Shown: positions 1 through 8,506 of the stretch, in pieces
How positions within the stretch are numbered: position 1 is the first letter of the stretch
How the letters are laid out: every line of letters begins with the position of its first letter
Assembly (NCBI RefSeq): GCF_017355835.1
Contig: NZ_JAFEWF010000003.1
Coordinates: forward strand, 310,001 to 374,000
Source: Desertivirga brevis
GTDB lineage: Bacteria; Bacteroidota; Bacteroidia; Sphingobacteriales; Sphingobacteriaceae
Length of the DNA: 64,000 bases
Direction: 5' to 3'
The notes under the pieces: model-generated
The model's database searches: none
What the model saw: the letters and a program-made list of their open reading frames with translations, nothing else
What the model was told of the DNA's origin: nothing
Translations under genes and position numbers: made by a program

Positions 1-2
1 AT

Positions 3-761
3 GATGCAGGAATAGCAACCTTCACTCCCCAAGAGTTTAAGAAGTGGCAGCTGGCAGAAAAAATAGTTGTTTTGACTAGCTATGGCCATGCTCTTAGTCG
101 GCCGGCAAAGCATTCTTCTCCGGTATCTGATGTTGTTGCTGGTAATATTCTAAATATTTCAGGCAAGGAGAAGAAGTTTTACAAGGTACTATTCCCCGAT
201 GGCAGGAAAGGATATATTCCTCTTAAGGATGCTATGGCTTACAAAAGCTGGGTATCGAGAGCAAATCCACAAGCAGAGCAGGTCTTGGAAACGGCAAGAT
301 CCTTAATGGGCGTCCCATATCTTTGGGGTGGCACTTCTTCCAAAGGTGTAGACTGCAGTGGTTTTACTAAGACTTCTTACTTCCTGAATGGAATCATTTT
401 ACCTAGGGATGCATCACAACAGGTTTTATATGGCCAACAGGTAGACATTTTTGAGAATGATAGTGTTAGCATAACAAAGGCGCTAAGAACTTTAAAAGCT
501 GGAGACCTGCTGTTCTTTGCAGCAGGAAAGAATAGAGTTCCTAATGCAAGGGTAACTCATACAGCAATTTATATTGGTGATGGTAAGTTTATTCAATCAG
601 CAAGTATGGTGAGGGTCAACAGTCTCGTGGCCAGCAGCTCAGATTATGACAGCTTTCAAAGCCGTACACTAGTGAACGCAAAACGAATGCTAACAGCCAT
701 AGGTTCTCCTGGAATTTCCAGGATCGAGGATCATCCCTTTTATTCTCCTAATAAACATTAA
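3..761 (+). CDS. NlpC/P60 family cysteine endopeptidase with SH3-like domain (5' end outside window)
   Basis: The frame is open from base 3 to the stop at 759-761, so the gene begins left of the window; the TTG at 72 is not a real start. The C-terminal half is an NlpC/P60 domain: catalytic Cys in the VDCSGF motif (codon 354-356) and His in VTHTAIYIG (codon 558-560). The part before it, roughly bases 60-240, resembles the bacterial SH3 domains that precede this catalytic domain in gamma-D-glutamyl-diamino-acid endopeptidases. Such enzymes cut stem peptides of murein after D-Glu and release L-Ala-D-Glu. The next gene, one base downstream, is a dipeptide epimerase, a pairing known from murein peptide salvage. 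The family call is firm; the exact bond cut is inferred from the neighbour. Confidence 0.88.
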   Translation, partial: DAGIATFTPQEFKKWQLAEKIVVLTSYGHALSRPAKHSSPVSDVVAGNILNISGKEKKFYKVLFPDGRKGYIPLKDAMAYKSWVSRANPQAEQVLETARSLMGVPYLWGGTSSKGVDCSGFTKTSYFLNGIILPRDASQQVLYGQQVDIFENDSVSITKALRTLKAGDLLFFAAGKNRVPNARVTHTAIYIGDGKFIQSASMVRVNSLVASSSDYDSFQSRTLVNAKRMLTAIGSPGISRIEDHPFYSPNKH

Positions 762-762
762 C

Positions 763-1893
763 ATGAGTACCAGAAGAGATTTTATAAAAAATACAGGACT
801 ATTAATGGGGACATCTTTACTTGCAGATCCGGAAGCTCTTTACGCAGCAGAGAAGCAAAAGATGAGTGGAAACGGAAGGCTGAAACTGCGTTTCAGACCC
901 TATACACTAAATTTAAAACATGCATTTAATCTCGCAACCAGCTCCCGCACGACAACTCCTGTAGTGCTTACTGAATTGGAGTACGAGGGGACTATTGGTT
1001 ATGGGGAAGCATCAATGCCTCCTTACCTCGGCGAATCCCACGAAACAGTTTCAAGGTTCCTGTCAAAACTTGATCTCTCTAAATTTGATGATCCTTTCCA
1101 AATGGAAAATATCCTGGATTATGTAGATCATATAGAACCAGGGAACCGGGCAGCGAAAGCATCCATTGATATTGCCCTTCACGATCTTGTGGGCAAACTG
1201 ATAAAACAGCCCTGGTATAAGATCTGGGGATACGACTCCTCAATAACTCCTGTAACGTCCTATACCATTGGTATTGATACTGCTGATGTGGTACGGCAGA
1301 AGGTGAAGGAAGCCGAGCCGTATAAAATCTTGAAAGTTAAGTTAGGGAGAGACACCGACAAGATGATGATTGAGACTATCCGGCAGGTGACCGACAAGCC
1401 CTTATGTGTTGATGTAAACCAAGGTTGGAAGGACCGCTCTTTTGCCCTGGATATGGCTAATTGGCTCCATGAAAGGGGTGTAGTTTTCATTGAGCAGGCG
1501 ATGCCCAAGGAACAAGTTGATGATAATGCCTGGTTGACTGAACATAGTCCTATTCCTACTATAGGCGACGAGTCCGTCCAGAGGCTGGACGACGTATTGA
1601 AAGCTCATAAGGTGTATAGTGGAATTAATATCAAATTAATGAAATGCACCGGAATGCGCGAAGCTCATAAAATGCTAACTCTAGGAAGAGCACTCGGTAT
1701 GAAGATCATGATGGGTTGTATGACGGAAACGTCTTGTGCAATATCTGCTGCATCTCAATTGTCTCCAATGGTTGACTGGGCTGATCTTGATGGTGCCTTA
1801 TTGATCAGTAATGACGTTTATCGCGGAACAGAGGTAATTAATGGAAAGGTGACATTAAGTAAACTACCCGGAATTGGGATTAAAAAAATCTGA
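763..1893 (+). CDS. Exported dipeptide epimerase (L-Ala-D/L-Glu type), enolase superfamily
   Basis: 376 residues. The muconate-lactonizing subgroup pattern of the enolase superfamily is visible: KVK at residues 191-193 (catalytic base pair), metal ligands D217 (CVDVN), E244 (FIEQ) and D269/E270 (GDE), and the opposite lysine K291 in INIK. Members next to NlpC/P60 genes epimerise L-Ala-D-Glu to L-Ala-L-Glu so that ordinary peptidases can use it. The N-terminus starts MSTRRDFIK and continues with a hydrophobic stretch to about residue 29, which looks like a twin-arginine export signal, so the reaction probably takes place outside the cytoplasm. The start ATG lies one base after the preceding stop, which indicates translational coupling. 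Substrate preference within dipeptides cannot be read from sequence alone. Confidence 0.87.
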   Translation: MSTRRDFIKNTGLLMGTSLLADPEALYAAEKQKMSGNGRLKLRFRPYTLNLKHAFNLATSSRTTTPVVLTELEYEGTIGYGEASMPPYLGESHETVSRFLSKLDLSKFDDPFQMENILDYVDHIEPGNRAAKASIDIALHDLVGKLIKQPWYKIWGYDSSITPVTSYTIGIDTADVVRQKVKEAEPYKILKVKLGRDTDKMMIETIRQVTDKPLCVDVNQGWKDRSFALDMANWLHERGVVFIEQAMPKEQVDDNAWLTEHSPIPTIGDESVQRLDDVLKAHKVYSGINIKLMKCTGMREAHKMLTLGRALGMKIMMGCMTETSCAISAASQLSPMVDWADLDGALLISNDVYRGTEVINGKVTLSKLPGIGIKKI

Positions 1894-1913
1894 TCTATAA
1901 TAAGACAGCTTAC

Positions 1914-4874
1914 ATGAATTTCTTTAACACAAATATCATAAACAGAAGGAAAATCGCTCAGATTCTTCTATTCTCACTTTTCATTAGCCCAATGGTAACG
2001 GCACAAGCTCAGGAGTTTTTACAGAGATCTCCTGATGCTGATGCCTGGGTAAAACAGGAGCTGAGGAAGCTTTCTAAAAGGGAAAGGATTGCACAATTGA
2101 TGGTCATTCGCCTGTCTGAAAGGAAGGGGAAAGAGGTGGTGTTTTATGATAAGGAGGTACTTCAATATTTAAAAAAATACAATATAGGTTCTGTTTGCCT
2201 ATTTCAGGGAAACTCTCCTCAGCAGGCATTAGTCCTGAATAAATTACAGGCTAAAGCTAAAAATCCACTCCTGGTTTGCATCGATGGCGAAACAGGGCTC
2301 GGGATGCGATTTGGAGATGTGAAACCTTTTCCGGATCAATTAACAATTGGTGCAGTACCAGATGCAGTAATTGCATATAAAGTCGGGAGAGCAATTGCCG
2401 AGCAATGTAAGCGAGCAGGAATTCATGTTGATTATGCTCCGGTAGTTGATATTAATAATAATCCGCTGAATCCGGTGATAAACTTTCGTTCACTCGGGGA
2501 GGATAAATATAAAGTCGCTGGATTTGGCGTGCAGATAATGAAAGGCATGCAGGATGGGGGAGTGATGGCTTGTGCGAAACATTTCCCAGGTCATGGCGAT
2601 GTTGCTGTTGACTCCCATCTCGATCTTCCTGTAATAAATAAGTCGGTGCCGGCCCTTGATTCTCTTGAGCTATACCCATTTAGGGAGATGGTAAAAGCTG
2701 GAGTAGGGAGTATGATGGTAGCTCACTTGTATATTCCTTCAATAGATGCGACTGAAAATCAGGCAACCTCTCTTTCAAGGAAAAATGTGACAGGTCTCTT
2801 AAGGAACCAGCTGGGATATAAAGGGCTTACTTTTACTGACGCTTTAGAGATGAAAGGTGTGGCTAAATTTTACCCGCAAGGTGAAGCCGCTGTACAATCA
2901 ATCATCGCCGGAAATGACATGCTTTGCCTTCCTGGAGATGTGAAGGGAAGTATTAAGAAAGTCCGTAAAGCGATAAGAAAGGATAAGCTTTCCTGGGATG
3001 ATCTAAATGAAAAAGTAGAACGCGTTCTTTATGCCAAGTTTAATCTTGGGGCGAACTCCTTCAATCCAATTGACACAGTAAATATCGCCGCTGATCTCAA
3101 CAAAGATGTAAGCAGCCTTAAGAGGGAGGTTTATGAGAATGCAATAACTCTGCTTAAGGCTTCAGATGAGGCTCTCCTTTCGTTAAGTACCTCAAAACGT
3201 ATAGCTTATGTTGGAATTGGCATCTCTGCTGAAAATCAATTTGGCAGGATGCTTAAGGAGGAATATAAGACTGATTGCTATTATTTCGATTATGCTGCTG
3301 ATGCAGGTAGGCTTGAAACAATCCAGCAAAGTTTGCAGGGGAAATACGATGTTATTATTACCGGACTGCATAACTACAAAAAATATCCAGCAAATAATTT
3401 TGGTATTAGTGCAACAGCCATTGAGTTTCTGCGTCGCTTAGGCGAAAATGCTAACACAATCAATTTCGTATTTGGGAATCCTTATGCTATAAAGAACTTT
3501 AATTCAGCGAAAAATATCATTGCCTGCTATGAGGATGATGCATTGATGCAGGAAGCTGCAGTGAGGTTTTTAAAGGGGAAAATTGCCGCTAAAGGTAAAT
3601 TACCAGTAACGGTCTCTGCGGATTTGCCTTACGGATCAGGAATGGATTCGCGAAAGCTGAAGGTAGTAAGTCCTGAGACAGTTGGTCTGAGCAGCAAAAT
3701 GTTAGGTAGGATTGATTCAGTAGCACTGGATGCAATTGCTAAAGGCGCAACTCCGGGTGCCGTTGTTCTGGTGGCCAGAAAGGGAAAGATTGCTTTTGAA
3801 AGAGCTTATGGTACTATGAATACCGATAGAAAGGAAGCTGTTAGCTCAGAAACTATCTACGATCTCGCTTCTGTTACCAAGATCTCGGCAACAACATTAA
3901 GTGTAATGAAGCTTTACGAGGAGGGCAAACTTGATTTGAATAAGACGCTGGGAGATTATTTGTCCTGGACCAAAGGATCAGACAAGGCCAATCTAAAAAT
4001 AAGGGACATCCTATTACATCAAGCGGGCTTGGTGTCGTTCATCCCTTTTTACAGGGAAACTTTAGAGAAATCTGGAAAGCCCAAAGCTGGAGCTTACAGT
4101 AGTACGAGGGATAAGGTCTATTCGGTGAGGGTTGCCGATAATATGTATATGCCAGCTGCTCGCATTGACAGTATGTATAATAAGATCTTAAGTAGCAAGT
4201 TGGGCCCTGCAAATAAGTATGTATATAGTGATAATGATTTTATTTTCCTGGGGAAGATTGTAGAACAGATCACAGGGAAGGATCTAGATCAGTACACAAG
4301 AAATGCTTTTTATCTTCCATTGGGAATGTATACCACTACATTCAAGCCATTGGAACATTTTCCTCTGAATCAGATCGCTCCTACAGAAAACGAAAAGTAT
4401 TTCCGTCTTCAGCAGTTAAGAGGCGACGTGCACGATCCAGGCGCTGCCATGTTTGGTGGGGTAGCGGGCCACGCCGGTTTGTTCAGTAATGCTAGCGACT
4501 TGGCTAAACTATACACACTTCTTTTAAATGGAGGCGAATTAAATGGGATAAAGCTTTTGAAGAAGGAAACTATAGATTATTTTACAGGCTACCATAGTGA
4601 AATCAGCAGAAGGGGACTTGGTTTTGATAAGCCTGAGAAGGATAATAAGGATCCTAAAACAGCTTATCCTTGTTGGAGCGCATCCCCTCAAACCTACGGT
4701 CACACCGGCTTCACCGGAATTGGCGTATGGGCCGATCCTAAATATGATCTTCTCTATATTTTCCTGTCTAACCGGGTTTGCCCGGATGGGGAAAATAATA
4801 AGCTCTTAAGCATGAGTGTCCGGGGGAAAATTCACGAATTGATCTATCAGTCACTATTGAATAAGAATCAATGA
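1914..4874 (+). CDS. GH3 beta-N-acetylhexosaminidase fused to serine beta-lactamase-type domain
   Basis: 986 residues with a signal peptide (about residues 1-32). Residues 40-380 form a GH3 catalytic domain of NagZ type: KHFPGHGD at 222-229 with S234-H235, and the nucleophile Asp309 in FTDALEMKG. A linker/sandwich-like region follows (about 400-580). Residues 595-975 are a class C beta-lactamase-like serine hydrolase: SVTK at 653-656 (SxxK), YSD at 771-773 and HTG at 930-932. The GH3 part should remove terminal GlcNAc from murein fragments. The second domain probably acts as a D-amino-acid peptidase or esterase on the same fragments; that is inference. It sits 20 bases after the epimerase gene and overlaps the next gene by an ATGA. 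Unlike cytoplasmic NagZ of proteobacteria, this one appears exported. Confidence 0.9.
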   Translation: MNFFNTNIINRRKIAQILLFSLFISPMVTAQAQEFLQRSPDADAWVKQELRKLSKRERIAQLMVIRLSERKGKEVVFYDKEVLQYLKKYNIGSVCLFQGNSPQQALVLNKLQAKAKNPLLVCIDGETGLGMRFGDVKPFPDQLTIGAVPDAVIAYKVGRAIAEQCKRAGIHVDYAPVVDINNNPLNPVINFRSLGEDKYKVAGFGVQIMKGMQDGGVMACAKHFPGHGDVAVDSHLDLPVINKSVPALDSLELYPFREMVKAGVGSMMVAHLYIPSIDATENQATSLSRKNVTGLLRNQLGYKGLTFTDALEMKGVAKFYPQGEAAVQSIIAGNDMLCLPGDVKGSIKKVRKAIRKDKLSWDDLNEKVERVLYAKFNLGANSFNPIDTVNIAADLNKDVSSLKREVYENAITLLKASDEALLSLSTSKRIAYVGIGISAENQFGRMLKEEYKTDCYYFDYAADAGRLETIQQSLQGKYDVIITGLHNYKKYPANNFGISATAIEFLRRLGENANTINFVFGNPYAIKNFNSAKNIIACYEDDALMQEAAVRFLKGKIAAKGKLPVTVSADLPYGSGMDSRKLKVVSPETVGLSSKMLGRIDSVALDAIAKGATPGAVVLVARKGKIAFERAYGTMNTDRKEAVSSETIYDLASVTKISATTLSVMKLYEEGKLDLNKTLGDYLSWTKGSDKANLKIRDILLHQAGLVSFIPFYRETLEKSGKPKAGAYSSTRDKVYSVRVADNMYMPAARIDSMYNKILSSKLGPANKYVYSDNDFIFLGKIVEQITGKDLDQYTRNAFYLPLGMYTTTFKPLEHFPLNQIAPTENEKYFRLQQLRGDVHDPGAAMFGGVAGHAGLFSNASDLAKLYTLLLNGGELNGIKLLKKETIDYFTGYHSEISRRGLGFDKPEKDNKDPKTAYPCWSASPQTYGHTGFTGIGVWADPKYDLLYIFLSNRVCPDGENNKLLSMSVRGKIHELIYQSLLNKNQ

Positions 4875-6124
4875 AGCGAGGGATGCCGGCACTTTTATTT
4901 AAAAAGATATTTACTGGTTTTGTAATAGGGATGGCTGTTTTTTCGGTATCCGCACAGAAAAAAAGTGCTTTTGATATGGAGAGAATTTTAAGAGAAGAGG
5001 CTTCTCCTTTATTAAATAGCATCCTTAACAGCCCGGAGCAGTACCAGTATCAGATCATTTATACTGAGATAAACAGGGACAAGCATAATAAGCCCTCATT
5101 CAAATATTACCATTACAATACTGACAGGGAGAGATATTTCTACCCGGCATCTACCGTAAAGTTGCCGACAGTGCTGGCTGCGCTTGAAAAAATTAATACG
5201 CTGAAGATTAACGGACTGAATAAGTATTCTGTTATGCTAACAGATAGTGCGTACAGCGGCCAAACACCTGTTTTTAAAGATTCAAGTTCTGCAAGTCAGC
5301 TTCCCTCAATTGCGCATTACATCAAGAAGATCTTTTTGGTAAGTGATAATGATGCTTACAACCGTTTGTACGAGTTTAATGGTCAGCAATATTTAAACGA
5401 GACCTTGTGGGAAAAGGGATATAAAGACATGCGCATAGTAAAACGCTTTATACCATTGAGAGAGGATCAGAACCGTCACACCAATCCTATTCGATTTTTT
5501 AAAGACAATAAATTGGTCTATGATCAGGGAGCTCAATTTAATCAAATCGCGTTCGACTTTAGCAAGGAGGCAAAAGTCGGGAAAGGGTATGTGAAGGGGA
5601 AAGAGCTGGTAAATGAACCAATGGATTTCACCCGGCATAATCGCTTCCCCCTCGAGGATCAGCAGCAAATGCTGCAGTCGCTCATGTTTCCGGGTTCGAC
5701 AAGTAAGAAGGATTTTAATTTAAGTGAAGAAGATTACAAGTTCCTCTACACCTGCATGTCGCAATTGCCTTCTCAAAGTATTTATCCGAAGTATGATGGA
5801 AAAGAGTTTTTTGATAGCTATGCCAGGTTCTTTATGTACAGGGATTGCAAGCGACCGGTTCCTTCTAACCTAAGGATCTTTAATAAAGCAGGATGGTCGT
5901 ACGGGTTCCTTACAGATAACTGTTACATCGCGGATATGGAGAACAAAGTAGAGTTTATGCTCACAGCCGTTATCTATGCGAATAAGGATGATATTCTGAA
6001 CGATGACAAGTACGATTACGAAGAGGTGGGATATCCGTTCTTCCATGAAGTCGGCGAGATTATATATAAACACGAATTACAACGTAAAAGAAAACACAAA
6101 CCCGATTTCTCTTTCGGGGAATAA
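4871..6124 (+). CDS. Class A beta-lactamase-fold serine hydrolase, exported
   Basis: 417 residues. The signal peptide ends near VSAQ at 26-29. The three class A landmarks are present: STVK at 94-97 (nucleophile Ser94), SDN at 158-160 and KAG at 339-341 in place of KTG. It is about 120 residues longer than ordinary class A beta-lactamases, with the extra length between SDN and KAG, so a role as a murein peptidase or penicillin-binding-like protein is at least as likely as antibiotic resistance. Its ATG overlaps the stop of the GH3 fusion (ATGA), so the two are translated together in the murein salvage operon. Function beyond a serine hydrolase acting on murein peptides or beta-lactams is not proven by sequence. 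Confidence 0.8.
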   Translation: MKRGMPALLFKKIFTGFVIGMAVFSVSAQKKSAFDMERILREEASPLLNSILNSPEQYQYQIIYTEINRDKHNKPSFKYYHYNTDRERYFYPASTVKLPTVLAALEKINTLKINGLNKYSVMLTDSAYSGQTPVFKDSSSASQLPSIAHYIKKIFLVSDNDAYNRLYEFNGQQYLNETLWEKGYKDMRIVKRFIPLREDQNRHTNPIRFFKDNKLVYDQGAQFNQIAFDFSKEAKVGKGYVKGKELVNEPMDFTRHNRFPLEDQQQMLQSLMFPGSTSKKDFNLSEEDYKFLYTCMSQLPSQSIYPKYDGKEFFDSYARFFMYRDCKRPVPSNLRIFNKAGWSYGFLTDNCYIADMENKVEFMLTAVIYANKDDILNDDKYDYEEVGYPFFHEVGEIIYKHELQRKRKHKPDFSFGE

Positions 6125-6129
6125 AATGA

Positions 6130-6975
6130 ATGGGCAGTATGGAAAATAAAGACTTAAATCAAATGGAGATTACTACAGAGAAAGACTCAATCTATAAAGA
6201 TCTGGATAAGATGAGTGTGACGGAGATCCTTGAGAATATTAACAGGGAAGATCAAACTGTACCACAAGCAGTTAAGAGAGCTATTCCCCAAATAGAAAAA
6301 CTAGCCGTAGCTGTATCAGAAAAGATGAAGGATGGCGGACGTTTGTTCTATATAGGTGCCGGAACCAGTGGAAGGCTGGGGGTAGTTGATGCTTCAGAAT
6401 GTCCTCCAACTTTCGGTGTTCCATTTGATTGGGTGGTGGGAATTATTGCCGGTGGTGATGGGGCTATCCGTAAAGCTGTTGAGTTTGCAGAAGACGATAT
6501 GGAGCAGGCATGGAAAGACCTGGAAGCATTTGATATAAATGAGAAAGATGCGGTAGTAGGTATTGCAGCATCAGGAACTACGCCCTATGTCATTGGTGGC
6601 TTAAGAAAAGCTAATGAAAAAGGTATTATAACGGGATGCATCGTTTGTAATTCGGGAAGTCCCGTTGCTGCCGAAGCAAGATTTCCTGTAGAGGTTGTTG
6701 TTGGTCCGGAGTTTCTCTCTGGATCCACACGAATGAAGTCGGGCACGGCTCAAAAGCTGGTTTTAAATATGCTTTCAACCACGGTGATGATTCAGTTAGG
6801 GAGAGTAAAAGGGAACAAAATGGTGGATATGCAACTCACAAATAACAAGCTTTTCCATCGTGGAGTGAAAATGATCATGAAGGAAACCGGAACAGATCAG
6901 CAAACAGCTACCACTCTTCTGGAACAACTGGGAAGTGTACGTAAAGCGATCAATAGCATTTATCAGGCCTCATAA
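6130..6975 (+). CDS. murQ: N-acetylmuramic acid 6-phosphate etherase
   Basis: 281 residues, close to the usual family length of about 300. MurQ cleaves the lactyl ether of MurNAc-6-phosphate and yields GlcNAc-6-phosphate and D-lactate in the cytoplasm. The SIS-domain phosphosugar loop YIGAGTSGRLG (74-84) is followed by the etherase signature DASECPPTFG with catalytic Glu90; Glu121 in EFAEDD matches the second catalytic Glu region. No signal peptide is present. ATG at 6130 is used; ATG at 6139 (MENKD) is an equally possible start. It follows the serine hydrolase gene by 5 bases, and the following symporter starts 11 bases downstream. Its substrate must be phosphorylated by a kinase, and none is visible in this window. 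Confidence 0.95.
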   Translation: MGSMENKDLNQMEITTEKDSIYKDLDKMSVTEILENINREDQTVPQAVKRAIPQIEKLAVAVSEKMKDGGRLFYIGAGTSGRLGVVDASECPPTFGVPFDWVVGIIAGGDGAIRKAVEFAEDDMEQAWKDLEAFDINEKDAVVGIAASGTTPYVIGGLRKANEKGIITGCIVCNSGSPVAAEARFPVEVVVGPEFLSGSTRMKSGTAQKLVLNMLSTTVMIQLGRVKGNKMVDMQLTNNKLFHRGVKMIMKETGTDQQTATTLLEQLGSVRKAINSIYQAS

Positions 6976-6986
6976 AAGGAATAATT

Positions 6987-8504
6987 ATGTCTCCCATTAC
7001 CCTTCTTTTATTTTTAATAGCCTACTTCAGTGTGCTTATTGGGATATCTTATCTTACTTCCAGGGGTGCTTCAGATAACTCCAGCTTTTTTATCGCTAAC
7101 CGGAATTCCAAATGGTACTTTGTTGCTTTTGGTATGATCGGTACCGCACTATCTGGTGTCACTTTCATTTCCGTTCCTGGGGCTGTTGCCAAGAGCGAGT
7201 TTGGCTACTTTCAATTTGTACTTGGGAACGCTGTGGGCTTTATTTTAATAGCTACTGTATTACTGCCACTCTATTACCAGATGAACCTGATCTCTATCTA
7301 TACTTATTTAGAGCAGCGACTGGGATACTGGAGCTATAAAACAGGCGCAGCCATATTCCTTATTTCAAGGGTTATTGGCTCTGCTTTCAGGCTGTACCTG
7401 GTAGCTATCGTGCTTCAAAAATTTATTTTTGATGCCTGGAACGTTCCTTTTTGGGTTACCATAAGCATTTGCCTGATCCTGATCTGGTCTTACACCTTCA
7501 AGGGAGGTTTGAAAACGATCATTATTACGGATACGCTTCAAACTGTATTTCTTCTTACTGCTGTAATGCTTTCGATATGGTTCATCTCCGACAGTCTTAA
7601 CCTGAATATTGGGCAGACTATTGAAACTGTAAAGAACAGCAGTTATTCAACTATTTTCCACTGGGATAATATCCTTGAAAGCAAGAATCATTTTTTAAAG
7701 CAGTTTTTGGGAGGAATATTTGTTACAGTTGCCATGACGGGCCTCGACCAGGATTTGATGCAAAAGAACCTGAGCTGCAAGAATATAGGTGAAGCGCAAA
7801 AAAATATGCTCACCTTTACTGCTGTTTTTGTAATTATTAATATCTTCTTTTTAAGTGTGGGCGCCTTGTTATATGAGTTTGCTGCTGCAAATAGTATTTC
7901 GGTTGCTGGTCTTAATACTCCGGATCATCTATATCCGGAAATTGCTTTAAATCATCTTAGTACCCTTCCCGCGATAATTTTCATGCTCGGCTTAACAGCA
8001 GCTACCTTTGCCACTACAGATTCTGCACTGACAGCTTTAACAACATCTTTTTGTGTTGATTTCCTTGGATTTGATAAGAAGGCTGACCAGGATAGTAAAA
8101 ACCTTGTTCGGACCAGACATACAGTTCACCTGGCATTTTCTTTTGTCATGCTACTGGTTATTATGATCTTCAAGGTCATTAATGATGAGTCGGTTGTTAA
8201 TGCAATTTTCAAAGCTGCAGGTTATACCTATGGGCCATTATTAGGATTATTTGCTTTTGGTATGGCAACTCGCAGGATGGTTAAAGATAAGATTGTACCT
8301 TTAATCTGTCTTATCTCACCTGTTCTGTCTTTTATAATTGATTCGAACTCGTTAGCATTTACAGGCTACTCAATAGGATTCGAGCTGATAGTAATAAATG
8401 GTCTTATTACCTTTCTTCTCTTGTTGTTAAGCAGTAATAAACAAGGAGAAGTTCAGTTTAAGTCACAGGAGCATAGGTCGGGATTAGTACCTGAACTAAG
8501 ATAG
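6987..8504 (+). CDS. Sodium:solute symporter (SSS family), probable amino-sugar transporter
   Basis: 505 residues with about 13 hydrophobic membrane segments spread over the whole length and the glycine-rich SSS pattern in the first helices (GTALSGVTFISVPG near residue 51). SSS proteins import sugars, sialic acids, amino acids or vitamins with sodium. Because it lies between murQ and the D-lactate oxidoreductase in one tightly spaced run (11 and 2 bases), the likely cargo is a murein sugar such as MurNAc, anhydro-MurNAc or GlcNAc released by the exported GH3 enzyme. The cargo is inferred from context only. Confidence 0.85.
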   Translation: MSPITLLLFLIAYFSVLIGISYLTSRGASDNSSFFIANRNSKWYFVAFGMIGTALSGVTFISVPGAVAKSEFGYFQFVLGNAVGFILIATVLLPLYYQMNLISIYTYLEQRLGYWSYKTGAAIFLISRVIGSAFRLYLVAIVLQKFIFDAWNVPFWVTISICLILIWSYTFKGGLKTIIITDTLQTVFLLTAVMLSIWFISDSLNLNIGQTIETVKNSSYSTIFHWDNILESKNHFLKQFLGGIFVTVAMTGLDQDLMQKNLSCKNIGEAQKNMLTFTAVFVIINIFFLSVGALLYEFAAANSISVAGLNTPDHLYPEIALNHLSTLPAIIFMLGLTAATFATTDSALTALTTSFCVDFLGFDKKADQDSKNLVRTRHTVHLAFSFVMLLVIMIFKVINDESVVNAIFKAAGYTYGPLLGLFAFGMATRRMVKDKIVPLICLISPVLSFIIDSNSLAFTGYSIGFELIVINGLITFLLLLLSSNKQGEVQFKSQEHRSGLVPELR

Positions 8505-8506
8505 TA

